A stretch of DNA of 10,453 nt from HGM12587 sp045128635 (GCA_045128635.1 JBGVRS010000065.1:1-10453), one strand, 5' to 3'. Shown: positions 1-7,003, counted from the first letter of the stretch. The notes: generated by a model not told the origin, from the sequence alone. Program-made: numbers and translations.

Positions 1-39
1 CTATATTTGAATATATTCTTCCTCAAAACTAAACTTCAT

Positions 40-67
40 TTTATACCAAGATTATAACCTCCGTCAA
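40..67 (-). promoter_or_regulatory. Possible promoter reading out of the left edge
   Basis: On the minus strand a TTGACG box (62-67) is followed after 16 bp by TATAAA (40-45). A second TATAAT lies at 51-56 but has no matching -35. It sits just after the stop of the pseudouridine synthase gene and points leftwards, so it would serve a gene outside the window. Two hexamers in AT-rich DNA can occur by chance, so confidence is low. Confidence 0.35.
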
Positions 68-72
68 GGAAG

Positions 73-744
73 TTACACCTGTTTTAACATGGAATTATCC
101 GGTTCTATGCAAAATTCCATGACTTTTTTCGTCTTTGGATGTACAAATGACAATTTATATGCACAAAGCGCGGTCTGCACATGCTCCATTACTTCCTGAA
201 ACTGCGGATTATATTTGGTATCTCCGTAAAGAGGCCACCCCGCATTTGCCATCTGGACACGAATCTGATGATGACGACCGGTAATCAGTTCTACTTCTAC
301 CAGTGTCGTCTCCTCGTTCCGCTTTAATACCTGATAGTTTAATTCCGCGCGTTTCGCATCTTTATTCTGCTCTTTTACCGCAGAAGAGGTATTGGTGCGA
401 CCGTCTTTTACAAGATAATCCACAAGCTTTCCGGAATCTTCAGATGGTTTTCCACATAAAAGGGCAAGGTAATGTTTTTTCATGCGTCCATCCGTTACCT
501 GCTCACTTAAAGCACCCGCTGCAAAAGGAGTTTTGGCAAATACCATGACACCCTCTACCGGCTGATCCAGTCTGTGAATCAGTCCAAGATAGGGTTCACC
601 ACCTTTTCGGTTTCTTCTGTATAATTCATTTTTAATGAGTCCCTGCAGGTCCATCATACGCAGTTTCCCAGCCTGTACCGGAATCCCTGCATCTTTTTTC
701 ACCACAAGCACATGGTCGTCTTCAAATAAAATGTTTAATCCCAT
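73..744 (-). CDS. RluA-family RNA pseudouridine synthase
   Basis: Converts specific uridines in rRNA or tRNA to pseudouridine in the cytoplasm; the target cannot be told from sequence. The 223-aa protein carries the family's catalytic motif HRLD at residues 57-60, with Asp60 the expected nucleophile, and the later conserved block LITGRHHQIRVQ (153-164) followed by GDTKY (174-178). There is no N-terminal S4 RNA-binding domain, so it is a short stand-alone type. The motif continues as QPVEG rather than the more usual xxTSG. The start codon lies one base after the stop of the upstream dehydrogenase gene, with a GAAGG-like ribosome binding site inside that gene's last codons, so the two are almost certainly co-transcribed and perhaps translationally coupled. 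The family is certain; the exact substrate class is not. Confidence 0.9.
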   Translation of the reverse strand: MGLNILFEDDHVLVVKKDAGIPVQAGKLRMMDLQGLIKNELYRRNRKGGEPYLGLIHRLDQPVEGVMVFAKTPFAAGALSEQVTDGRMKKHYLALLCGKPSEDSGKLVDYLVKDGRTNTSSAVKEQNKDAKRAELNYQVLKRNEETTLVEVELITGRHHQIRVQMANAGWPLYGDTKYNPQFQEVMEHVQTALCAYKLSFVHPKTKKVMEFCIEPDNSMLKQV

Positions 745-745
745 A

Positions 746-1705
746 TTAGCCCTTCACCACATTTTTCTCTTCGCCGCACAGAAATGCCTTGATATTTTCC
801 GTTACCACATCTACACAACGTTGTCTTGCTTCGCTGGTCGCCCAAGCAACATGAGGTGTGATGATAATCTTGCTGCTGTCTTTGAATTTTAACAGCGGAT
901 TGTCTATCGGCATTGGTTCCACACAGAGAACGTCTAATCCAGCTGCACGAATCCGGTCTTCTTCCAGTGCACGTGCCAGATCTTCTTCCACCACAATTGG
1001 TCCGCGGCCTACATTAATAAAATATGCGGAAGCTTTCATCCTGCAGAACGCATCGTAATTCATAAGTCCCTTTGTATATTCATTTAACGGTGCATGCACA
1101 GATAAAATGTCTGATTTTTCAAGTAACGTATCAAAATCCACCTGTTCATACGGCATATCATAGGTTCTGCCGGATGCAGAATAGCAAATCACTTTACAGC
1201 CAAAGACCGTTGCAATCTGCGCTACCTTCTGCCCGATGGCGCCCATGCCGATAATTCCCCATGTTTTTCCTGCGATTTCCGGATAGATCATATCCAGACA
1301 GGAAAAGCAGTTGCTATTGCTGTAGGTTCCGTTTTTTACATAATCATCAAAAAAACGCATTTTTTCTACAAGATACAAAAGCAGGGCAAAGGTGTGCTGA
1401 GCTACAGAATCTGTCGAGTAGCTCGGCACATTTGCTACTTTAATACCTTTAGAATTTGTATAGGCAAAATCCACATTGTTGGTACCTGTGGCAGTCTGTG
1501 CTACAAATTTTAAATTCACTGCGCCCTTTAATGTCTCTGCATTCAGAGACAGTTTATTGGCGATGATAATATCCGCATCACCGATATGCTCTACGGCATT
1601 TTCCACGGTAGTTGCAGGATAAACCGTCACTTCACCTAATTTATCTATTTCAGACATGTCCACGTCAATACCGAGACTGTCACGCTCTAAAATCGAAATT
1701 TTCAT
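746..1705 (-). CDS. D-2-hydroxyacid dehydrogenase (NAD-dependent, glycerate/hydroxypyruvate-type)
   Basis: Cytoplasmic oxidoreductase interconverting a D-2-hydroxyacid and its 2-keto acid with NAD(H). The 319-aa length is normal. The Rossmann nucleotide-binding motif GMGAIG is at residues 153-158. The catalytic set of the family is complete: Arg234 in NVGRG, Glu263 in CVEP and His285 in PHVAW. The N-terminal substrate domain contains the usual TATGTNNVD stretch (71-79). It resembles glycerate dehydrogenases (HprA-like) more than D-lactate or phosphoglycerate enzymes and has no C-terminal ACT domain, but the substrate is inferred, not shown. The gene begins 22 bp after the stop of the HTH-AAA-nuclease gene, behind a GGAG site about 12 nt from the ATG, and ends one base before the pseudouridine synthase start. 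No terminator separates them, so it may be read from the upstream promoter. Confidence 0.9.
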   Translation of the reverse strand: MKISILERDSLGIDVDMSEIDKLGEVTVYPATTVENAVEHIGDADIIIANKLSLNAETLKGAVNLKFVAQTATGTNNVDFAYTNSKGIKVANVPSYSTDSVAQHTFALLLYLVEKMRFFDDYVKNGTYSNSNCFSCLDMIYPEIAGKTWGIIGMGAIGQKVAQIATVFGCKVICYSASGRTYDMPYEQVDFDTLLEKSDILSVHAPLNEYTKGLMNYDAFCRMKASAYFINVGRGPIVVEEDLARALEEDRIRAAGLDVLCVEPMPIDNPLLKFKDSSKIIITPHVAWATSEARQRCVDVVTENIKAFLCGEEKNVVKG

Positions 1706-1727
1706 GGTTTATCTTGATCTCCTAAAT

Positions 1728-3581
1728 TCATTTTATAATTACTTCAACATTTTTTCCACAGAAAGCAACTCCATATTTCACAATTGTATCAACACCCTTT
1801 GCACGAAGTTCACTTTCATAATGTTTTTCTTCAATCTGCCTGATTGCTGTCTCTGCCAGTTCTTTCAGATCACTTACAGGATATTCTTTTCCCACTTTCA
1901 ATTCTATCAGAATTCCTGGCAGTGTATCTTTTTTCGGCATCAGCTGAAGGTCGTATCTTCCATCCCCGGACTCTCTGTTTGATGTGATTAAATATTGATT
2001 GTCCAGCGTTGCACAAAGCCCCAATACCAGCCCATGATAAAATGTTTCCTTGGCAGTATCATAGAAGCTGACCGACTGTTCCAAAAGCTTCTGCAGATGT
2101 TTTTGGAATTCGGTCACATTATTTTCATAAAGCGCCTGTTTGATATTGATTGCTGATGATTGTGGAACAACATCTCTAAACCTCGCAAGCACCTCCTTAC
2201 TGTACACAAAAGAAATCTCTTTGTTCGGCAAAGACACGCGGCACATATAATCCTCTCCGTAGGAGGAATCCACAAAATCAGCCTTTAAGTATCCTGTTAC
2301 AAGCAAAAAACTATAGATTGTCGATGGATTATCCTTAATTTGTGGATAAATAACTGCTGTGTCTATATAGCTAAGGATAGATTCTCCCTGCATCAGTTTA
2401 TTCAGTTTTTCATAAACATCCTCCGGTGCATTCTCCAGAATATCTTCCAGAATATCATTACTTCCGGTAAACTGCCAGAAAGCTTTTGGTTTACATCTAT
2501 TGTTAAAATAAGAGATTACTGACCAGGGATTAAATATCTCGTAACCGCCAAAACGATAGCCATCATACCATTCGTAGATTTCTTTGTATTTTTCCGGCAC
2601 GCCATAGTATTTGGCCATCTCTTTAACTTCATCAGATGTAAAGCCAAAATACTGTCCATACCTCTCGTCCAAAATCGAATTCAACTTCAAGTTATTTAAA
2701 CCGCTAAAAATACTTTCCTTCGCAACACGCAAAATCCCCGTCATAAATCCATAAGATAAATGCCTGTTATCTTTCAAGCCTCCCGAAAAGAAGTTTCTCA
2801 TGAACATAACAACCTCATCATAAAAGCCTTTTGTATACCCCTGCTGAATCGGCGTATCATATTCATCAATGATGATAATTGGTGCAATTTTATGATATTC
2901 ATGTAAAATTCTTGATAAGTTTAAAAGAGAACGAACCCAGTCAGCATCATCTGCTTCTTTGCTCAAAATTTTCTGGTAATATTTTTTATCATATTGATCA
3001 CAAGTTTCAAGCACCTTCTGATGACGTTTATACTCTGCTTGTATAATGTTCATCAAATCCGTTTTGGTATCTTCCCAGTTAGTACATTTTACATCCTTAA
3101 AAGTCAAAAAAATTACCGGATATTTTCCCTGATATGCCTGATAACGCTCGCCGCATGCCCATATTTTTTTATTCCTGAAATAAATCGATGTATCTTCTTC
3201 CGTTTTTTCAAAGAAAACGCGAAGCATATCCATATTTAAGGTTTTTCCAAAGCGACGTGGTCTGGTAAACAAAGAAACCATCGGTCGCTCATCCAAAAAC
3301 TCCTTAATCAGCATTGTTTTATCTACATAATAATATTTCGTAGAAGCAACGCGATAATCAGAAATACCAACCGGCATTGAAAGTTTTTCTGTTGATTTTT
3401 GTATATAATTCCCGGATTTCACACGATTGTCAGATGGCTTTTCTGCCTCTTCCGGAATCATCCAGCTTCTTCCCTGCTTTTTAGAACCATAAATACGCTC
3501 TTCTCTGCACAAAGTAGTCACTCTGCGTTCTGATAGGCCCCAGCGTTCTGCTGCTTCTTTTGCAGTGATATAATCTGTCAT
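1728..3581 (-). CDS. HTH - AAA-ATPase-like - PD-(D/E)XK nuclease-like fusion protein
   Basis: A 617-aa protein of unknown biological role with three recognisable parts. Residues 1-48 look like a MerR/excisionase-type helix-turn-helix (YITAKEAAERWGLSERRV, then a wing ending in SWMIPEEA). Residues about 70-300 match the AAA-ATPase-like family (PF09820): a Walker A-like FTRPRRFGKT (105-114) lacking the usual first glycine, as is common in that family, and a Walker B IIIIDEYD (235-242). The conserved blocks TGILRVAKESIFSGL (281-295) and a YDGYRFG...NPWSV stretch (339-354) follow. Residues about 510-610 match the PD-(D/E)XK-like C-terminus (PF08011): Asp544 in GRYD and E560-x-K562 in IELK. An alternative ATG 18 bp upstream overlaps the ribosome binding site and is rejected. 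Family members are often multicopy in gut bacteria; a defence or mobile-element role is conjecture. Confidence 0.88.
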   Translation of the reverse strand: MTDYITAKEAAERWGLSERRVTTLCREERIYGSKKQGRSWMIPEEAEKPSDNRVKSGNYIQKSTEKLSMPVGISDYRVASTKYYYVDKTMLIKEFLDERPMVSLFTRPRRFGKTLNMDMLRVFFEKTEEDTSIYFRNKKIWACGERYQAYQGKYPVIFLTFKDVKCTNWEDTKTDLMNIIQAEYKRHQKVLETCDQYDKKYYQKILSKEADDADWVRSLLNLSRILHEYHKIAPIIIIDEYDTPIQQGYTKGFYDEVVMFMRNFFSGGLKDNRHLSYGFMTGILRVAKESIFSGLNNLKLNSILDERYGQYFGFTSDEVKEMAKYYGVPEKYKEIYEWYDGYRFGGYEIFNPWSVISYFNNRCKPKAFWQFTGSNDILEDILENAPEDVYEKLNKLMQGESILSYIDTAVIYPQIKDNPSTIYSFLLVTGYLKADFVDSSYGEDYMCRVSLPNKEISFVYSKEVLARFRDVVPQSSAINIKQALYENNVTEFQKHLQKLLEQSVSFYDTAKETFYHGLVLGLCATLDNQYLITSNRESGDGRYDLQLMPKKDTLPGILIELKVGKEYPVSDLKELAETAIRQIEEKHYESELRAKGVDTIVKYGVAFCGKNVEVIIK

Positions 3582-3588
3582 TCCAAAA

Positions 3589-3597
3589 CCTCCTCCC
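3589..3597 (-). promoter_or_regulatory. Ribosome binding site that fixes the start at 3581
   Basis: On the minus strand GGGAGGAGG ends 7 nt before the ATG at 3581. The longer ORF start at 3599 lies at the very edge of this site and has no ribosome binding site of its own. Confidence 0.85.
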
Positions 3598-3611
3598 ATT
3601 GTTTTGTTCTT

Positions 3612-3640
3612 ATTATAACAAAACAGCGGAACAATATCAA
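3612..3640 (-). promoter_or_regulatory. Sigma-A promoter of the HTH-AAA-nuclease gene
   Basis: On the minus strand TTGATA (3635-3640), a 17-bp spacer and a perfect TATAAT (3612-3617) with the extended TG one base upstream. Transcription would start near 3605, giving a leader of about 24 nt. The -35 box and most of the spacer lie inside the left arm of the perfect inverted repeat at 3621-3667. A second inverted repeat (GTTTTGTT at 3601-3608 with AACAAAAC at 3617-3624) flanks the -10 box. Confidence 0.8.
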
Positions 3641-3667
3641 TTCTTTCTCGATATTGTTCCGCTGTTT
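3621..3667 (-). terminator. Perfect 18-bp inverted repeat: VOC-gene terminator and possible operator
   Basis: AAACAGCGGAACAATATC (3621-3638) is exactly complementary to 3650-3667 across an 11-nt loop. Read on the minus strand the hairpin begins 27 nt after the VOC gene stop and is followed by TTTTGTTAT, acceptable for a rho-independent terminator. The same DNA carries the -35 box and spacer of the next gene's promoter, so a role as operator is also possible. Confidence 0.75.
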
Positions 3668-3693
3668 ATTCCGAATTATGTTCATAAATGACT

Positions 3694-4077
3694 TTACATT
3701 TTCTGTAAAAATTCTACAACCTCTTTATTTGGTCCCATGACACAAATATATTTGATTCCGTTTTCCCAGAATGGTAAGAAGCATGGTCCTTCAAATACAT
3801 CCAAACCTGCAGCTACCGCTTCTTCATAGCATTTTTCAATGTCTGTAACACGAAGTGCAATGTGGTCGATCGCGCCGCGAACCATGGCAGCTTTGCCAAA
3901 TACTTCATAAGTTTCGATAATGATTGTTTCATGCTGGAAAAATCTTACGATACCGCCGTTGTTGGTATTTTCATGAACCAGTTTAAAACCGATTGTTTCA
4001 TAAAATTTAGTGGTTGCTTCCATATCATTGGTTGGAATCCCTACATGATCATATCCTGTTACGAAATCTGTTAACAT
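3694..4077 (-). CDS. VOC-superfamily protein (glyoxalase/dioxygenase fold)
   Basis: A 127-aa single-copy VOC-fold protein. Two beta-alpha-beta-beta-beta modules are visible, one beginning YDHVGIPTNDMEATTKFY (9-26) and one beginning IDHIALRVTDIEKCYEEA (70-87). The four positions that usually bind the divalent metal appear filled: His11, Glu55, His72 and Glu122. Relatives include glyoxalase I, methylmalonyl-CoA epimerase and fosfomycin/bleomycin resistance proteins; none can be assigned. The start is set by AGGAGG at 4086-4091, 8 nt upstream. It lies just downstream of pgi, separated by a strong terminator, and no convincing promoter is seen in the short gap, so it may depend on read-through or a weak promoter. 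It is followed by the 3621-3667 hairpin. Confidence 0.85.
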   Translation of the reverse strand: MLTDFVTGYDHVGIPTNDMEATTKFYETIGFKLVHENTNNGGIVRFFQHETIIIETYEVFGKAAMVRGAIDHIALRVTDIEKCYEEAVAAGLDVFEGPCFLPFWENGIKYICVMGPNKEVVEFLQKM

Positions 4078-4116
4078 CTATATATCCTCCTGTTGTAAAA
4101 AATTTGCTGTTCTACG

Positions 4117-4146
4117 CAAAAACGGGACGAGGTTTCCCCCGTCCCG
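4117..4146 (-). terminator. Rho-independent terminator of pgi
   Basis: On the minus strand CGGGACG (4140-4146) pairs with CGTCCCG (4123-4129), a GC-rich 7-bp stem with a 10-nt loop, followed directly by TTTTTGC. It begins 14 nt after the pgi stop codon. Confidence 0.9.
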
Positions 4147-4160
4147 CCAATTAGTTCTTA

Positions 4161-5741
4161 TTAGATATTTAATAAATCGCTGTATTCTTTTAATGCACCG
4201 TCTGTTTCATGTGCAAGAACTTTTTTCGCTAATACTTTACCAAGCTGTACGCCTTCCTGGTCAAAGCTGTTTACATTCCATGTGAAGCCCTGGAACATAA
4301 TCTTGTTTTCATAGTGAGCAAGTAAAGCACCCATAGATGCTGGATTTAACTGATCACCAATGATAATGCTTGATGGACGTCCGCCTTCGAATTTCTTGTT
4401 AGCGTCTGCATCATCTTTACCGCATGCGAAAGCTACGATCTGAGCTACAACGTTTGCGCAAAGTTTCTGCTGGCTTGTGCTGCCCTGAATGTCGATATCC
4501 ATATCGCACTGGTTGTTCTTGAATCCGATGAACTGTAATGGAACAATGTCTGTTCCCTGGTGTAATAACTGGTAGAATGAGTGCTGTCCGTTTGTACCTG
4601 GTTCACCAAAGATCACTGGTCCTGTTACATAGTCTACCGGTTCGCCAAATCTGTTTACAGATTTACCGTTGGATTCCATATCCAGCTGCTGTAAGTGAGC
4701 TGGGAAGCGGCTAAGTGCCTGAGAGTATGGAAGAACTGCTGTGCAAAGATGTCCAAGGATATTTCTTTCATAAACACCGATGAGAGCATCTAACATTGCA
4801 GGGTTTTCTAATAAGTTTTCATTCTTAGCAAGTTTGTCAGCTTCAGCTGCACCGTCTAAGAACTGTGCAAATACTTCCGGTCCAAATGCAAGTGAAAGAA
4901 CTGCGCCGCCTACTGCAGAGCTTGAAGAGAAACGTCCGCCAATGTAGTCATCCATGAAGAATGCTGCAAGGTAATCTGCACTCTTAGCAAGTGGAGATGT
5001 TTCGCTTGTAACTGCTGCCATATGTTTTGCAGGATCTAAACCAGCGTTCTTTAATGCATCTTTTACGAAAGATTCGTTTGTTAATGTTTCAAGTGTTGTA
5101 CCTGATTTAGAAACAAGTACGAATAATGAATGAGCAAGGTCGATAGAATTAATAACAGCTGCTGCATCATCAGGGTCAACGTTGCTGATGAATTTTGCTT
5201 CCATCTTTAATGTATTGTTTTTCTTTGCCCAGTTTTCAAGTGCTAAGTAGATAGCTCTTGGACCTAAGTCAGAACCACCGATACCGATCTGAACAACTGT
5301 TGTGAATTTTTCGCCTGCTGCGTTTGTGATTTCGCCTGCATGAACTTTGTTTGCGAATTCAGTAATTTTAGCCTGTTCGCCTGTGTAGAATGCACGTTTG
5401 TCTACGCCGTCAGCTACTACTGCTTCGCCTAACTGGCCACGGCACATCTGATGAAGAACGAGACGTTTTTCACCTGTGTTGATCATTTCGCCGTTGTAAA
5501 GAGCTTCGTATTTTTCTGTTAACTGAGCTTCTTTTGCAAGTTCTGCTAAAGCTGCAAGTACATCATCATCTACTCTTTTTGCTGCATAATTGTATGCAAG
5601 TCCTGCACCCATAGGAACTGTGTATTTTTTTACACGTTCTCCGCCGTTTTCACCTGCCATGACTGTTGGAAGGTCAACTTTTGCTACTTTCGCAAGTTCA
5701 GCATAAGATGCAAGAGTGTCTAAATTTTTCCATGAAACCAT
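4161..5741 (-). CDS. pgi: Glucose-6-phosphate isomerase
   Basis: Cytoplasmic glycolytic/gluconeogenic enzyme interconverting glucose 6-phosphate and fructose 6-phosphate. The 526-aa protein shows the sugar-isomerase phosphate-binding blocks GIGGSDLGPR (about 153-162) and SKSGTT (211-216), the family signature DYIGGRFSS (265-273) and the C-terminal signature with SFDQEGVQLGK ending at Lys502. The catalytic residues known from the rabbit enzyme have counterparts: Glu356 in MESNGK, His387 in NGQH and Lys502. Start chosen at 5741 because AAGGGGG (5751-5757) lies 9 nt upstream; the ATG at 5750 abuts that site. It is a single-gene unit with its own promoter and terminator. The sequence is rich in Ala codons and looks highly expressed. 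Confidence 0.97.
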   Translation of the reverse strand: MVSWKNLDTLASYAELAKVAKVDLPTVMAGENGGERVKKYTVPMGAGLAYNYAAKRVDDDVLAALAELAKEAQLTEKYEALYNGEMINTGEKRLVLHQMCRGQLGEAVVADGVDKRAFYTGEQAKITEFANKVHAGEITNAAGEKFTTVVQIGIGGSDLGPRAIYLALENWAKKNNTLKMEAKFISNVDPDDAAAVINSIDLAHSLFVLVSKSGTTLETLTNESFVKDALKNAGLDPAKHMAAVTSETSPLAKSADYLAAFFMDDYIGGRFSSSSAVGGAVLSLAFGPEVFAQFLDGAAEADKLAKNENLLENPAMLDALIGVYERNILGHLCTAVLPYSQALSRFPAHLQQLDMESNGKSVNRFGEPVDYVTGPVIFGEPGTNGQHSFYQLLHQGTDIVPLQFIGFKNNQCDMDIDIQGSTSQQKLCANVVAQIVAFACGKDDADANKKFEGGRPSSIIIGDQLNPASMGALLAHYENKIMFQGFTWNVNSFDQEGVQLGKVLAKKVLAHETDGALKEYSDLLNI

Positions 5742-5750
5742 CTGAATCAT

Positions 5751-5757
5751 CCCCCTT
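5751..5757 (-). promoter_or_regulatory. Ribosome binding site that fixes the pgi start at 5741
   Basis: AAGGGGG on the minus strand is 9 nt from the ATG at 5741 but directly touches the in-frame ATG at 5750, so the downstream start is preferred. Confidence 0.7.
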
Positions 5758-5805
5758 AATTAATTAAAAAGATTATTAACGTTCTAAATAAAGTTAGCTA
5801 GAGTC

Positions 5806-5834
5806 ATTATACTATTAAAAGGGATATTATTCAA
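5806..5834 (-). promoter_or_regulatory. Sigma-A promoter of pgi
   Basis: On the minus strand TTGAAT (5829-5834), a 17-bp spacer and a perfect TATAAT (5806-5811). Transcription would start near 5799, giving a leader of nearly 60 nt, AT-rich and without an obvious riboswitch. The -35 box begins 3 bp after the stop of the upstream small membrane protein gene. Confidence 0.8.
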
Positions 5835-5837
5835 GCA

Positions 5838-6149
5838 TCAGCCGAAAAACTCACTCATCATTTCCTGCAAAACTGCCATTTCATTCGTATCATATCCGCT
5901 TTTTTTCTCAGGTTTTTTCTGTCCTTCCGCTCCACGCTTCTGCTTCTCGAATTTCACCACCGGAATATCTGAAGTACCACCCTTTACTTCCTCTTTCAAC
6001 TGCCGTACATTCTCTTTTTTCTGCACTCGCATCTTATAAGTCCGCTTTAACAGACCGTTTGTCCGAAACTGGAGTAAAATAAGCACAAGCATTTCTACTG
6101 CCAGTATGTAAAAAATGAGAGTTTCTACTTTCAATATCTGCTGTAACAT
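5838..6149 (-). CDS. Small single-pass membrane protein, function unknown
   Basis: I do not recognise this 103-aa protein. Residues about 8-27 (VETLIFYILAVEMLVLILLQ) form one clear membrane segment, followed by a strongly basic tail (KRTYKMRVQKKENVRQLKEE, then many Lys/Glu) that by the positive-inside rule should be cytoplasmic, and a short hydrophobic C-terminal end (NEMAVLQEMMSEFFG). No enzymatic motif is visible. The start at 6149 is chosen because AAGGAGG at 6158-6164 lies 8 nt upstream; the longer frame to 6215 has no ribosome binding site and reads through a hairpin. That hairpin buries the ribosome binding site. The gene sits between mtnN and pgi, but a link to either is not shown. Confidence 0.7.
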   Translation of the reverse strand: MLQQILKVETLIFYILAVEMLVLILLQFRTNGLLKRTYKMRVQKKENVRQLKEEVKGGTSDIPVVKFEKQKRGAEGQKKPEKKSGYDTNEMAVLQEMMSEFFG

Positions 6150-6153
6150 AAAA

Positions 6154-6207
6154 AAGGCCTCCTTATCATATAATGCTGTTACGGGCATTATATGAAAAAG
6201 AGGCTTT
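6154..6207 (-). promoter_or_regulatory. Long hairpin enclosing the ribosome binding site of the small membrane protein
   Basis: Positions 6154-6176 and 6185-6207 form a 23-bp inverted repeat with three mismatches and an 8-nt loop; the loop-proximal 11 bp (6166-6176 with 6185-6195) are perfect. In the minus-strand transcript the AAGGAGG site (6158-6164) is inside the 3' arm, and the hairpin is followed by a U run before the AUG. It could act as the mtnN terminator, as a translational control element, or both. Confidence 0.75.
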
Positions 6208-6213
6208 GATTTC

Positions 6214-6243
6214 ATAAAAAATGTGTCGTTTTATTTTCGTCAA
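6214..6243 (-). promoter_or_regulatory. Weak candidate promoter before the hairpin
   Basis: On the minus strand TTGACG (6238-6243), 18-bp spacer, TTTTAT (6214-6219, four of six consensus bases). It begins 4 bp upstream of the mtnN stop codon as read on that strand. A start 7 nt downstream would place the hairpin at the very 5' end of the mRNA for the small membrane protein. Confidence 0.35.
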
Positions 6244-6246
6244 ATT

Positions 6247-6945
6247 TTACAGACGGCGAACCATTTCTTCTGTAAGACGTACACTGTGAATGATTGCCTG
6301 ACGTTCAAATGTTGGATAGTCCATTTCTGCACTGTCATCTGCCTTGTCTGAAATAGCACGGATGATAACGAAAGGAATCTTATTTAACCATGCTGCCTGA
6401 GCAATGGCTGCACCTTCCATTTCTGTGCAAAGTCCGTCAAAGTTTGTTTTGATATAGTCTTTCACTTCCTTGCTTGCCACGAACTGGTCACCTGTTACCA
6501 CACGTCCGGTAAATACGTTGATTTCCGGATTTACTTTTTCGCAGGCTTCTTTTGCCACTTTTACCATGGTTTCATCTGCAGGAAAGGCAAATGTTTCCAT
6601 ACGTGGAATCTGTCCCAAAGGATAGCCAAACTGTGTAGCATCCATATCATGCTGCACTGCTTCTGTAGAAATGACAATATCTCCAATGTCGATGCGGGCA
6701 TCTAAGGAACCTGCAATCCCTGTGTTAATGACCTTTTTTACATCAAATAAATCTACCAAAATCTGTGTACAAAGACCTGCATTGACTTTACCGATTCCGC
6801 TTCGTACTACCACCACCGGTTTTCCCTGTAATGTTCCTTTATAAAATTCCATGGAGGCTCTCTTTAAGACTCCGCTGATCTGCATTTTTTCTTTTAACGC
6901 TGCGACTTCTTCTTCCATCGCGCCGATAATTCCAATTACTGACAT
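6247..6945 (-). CDS. mtnN: 5'-methylthioadenosine/S-adenosylhomocysteine nucleosidase
   Basis: Cytoplasmic hydrolase that splits adenine from MTA, SAH and usually 5'-deoxyadenosine, clearing products of polyamine synthesis, methylation and radical-SAM enzymes and feeding methionine salvage or autoinducer-2 synthesis. At 232 aa it has the length of E. coli Pfs/MtnN. The N-terminal GIIGAMEEEV (5-14) holds the conserved active-site Glu, NTGIAGS is at 74-80, the TEMEG nucleoside-binding block at 174-178, and SDKAD contains the general acid Asp200. Start 6945 is set by AAGGAG at 6953-6958, 7 nt upstream; a longer frame to 6975 would begin inside the promoter -10 box. It has its own promoter (6974-7003) and ends before the 6154-6207 hairpin. 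Confidence 0.96.
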   Translation of the reverse strand: MSVIGIIGAMEEEVAALKEKMQISGVLKRASMEFYKGTLQGKPVVVVRSGIGKVNAGLCTQILVDLFDVKKVINTGIAGSLDARIDIGDIVISTEAVQHDMDATQFGYPLGQIPRMETFAFPADETMVKVAKEACEKVNPEINVFTGRVVTGDQFVASKEVKDYIKTNFDGLCTEMEGAAIAQAAWLNKIPFVIIRAISDKADDSAEMDYPTFERQAIIHSVRLTEEMVRRL

Positions 6946-6952
6946 CTTATTT

Positions 6953-6958
6953 CTCCTT
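6953..6958 (-). promoter_or_regulatory. Ribosome binding site that fixes the mtnN start at 6945
   Basis: AAGGAG on the minus strand, 7 nt from the ATG at 6945. The resulting protein starts exactly where E. coli MtnN does (MxxIGIIGAMEEE-like N-terminus). Confidence 0.85.
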
Positions 6959-6973
6959 GCGTTTGATATGCCC

Positions 6974-7003
6974 ATTATAGTCCATGGAATGCCTTCCCGT
7001 CAA
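6974..7003 (-). promoter_or_regulatory. Sigma-A promoter of mtnN
   Basis: On the minus strand TTGACG (6998-7003), 18-bp spacer, perfect TATAAT (6974-6979). Transcription would start near 6967, leaving a leader of about 22 nt that holds the ribosome binding site. It lies just past the T run of the 7021-7050 terminator. Confidence 0.8.

Noticed and set aside
1..39. Minus-strand mini-ORF of 12 codons (MKFSFEEEYIQI) ending at base 1
   Set aside because: The only GGAGG lies about 18 nt from its ATG, too far, and the -10-like box TATAAA directly abuts the ATG. No support as a gene.
303..548. Plus-strand ORF opposite the pseudouridine synthase gene
   Set aside because: Antisense shadow of a well-supported gene; no ribosome binding site and no recognisable protein features.
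1656..1982. Plus-strand 108-codon ORF opposite the end of the HTH-AAA-nuclease gene
   Set aside because: Phe/Cys/Ile-rich translation typical of reading opposite an AT-rich coding strand; it spans two real minus-strand genes.
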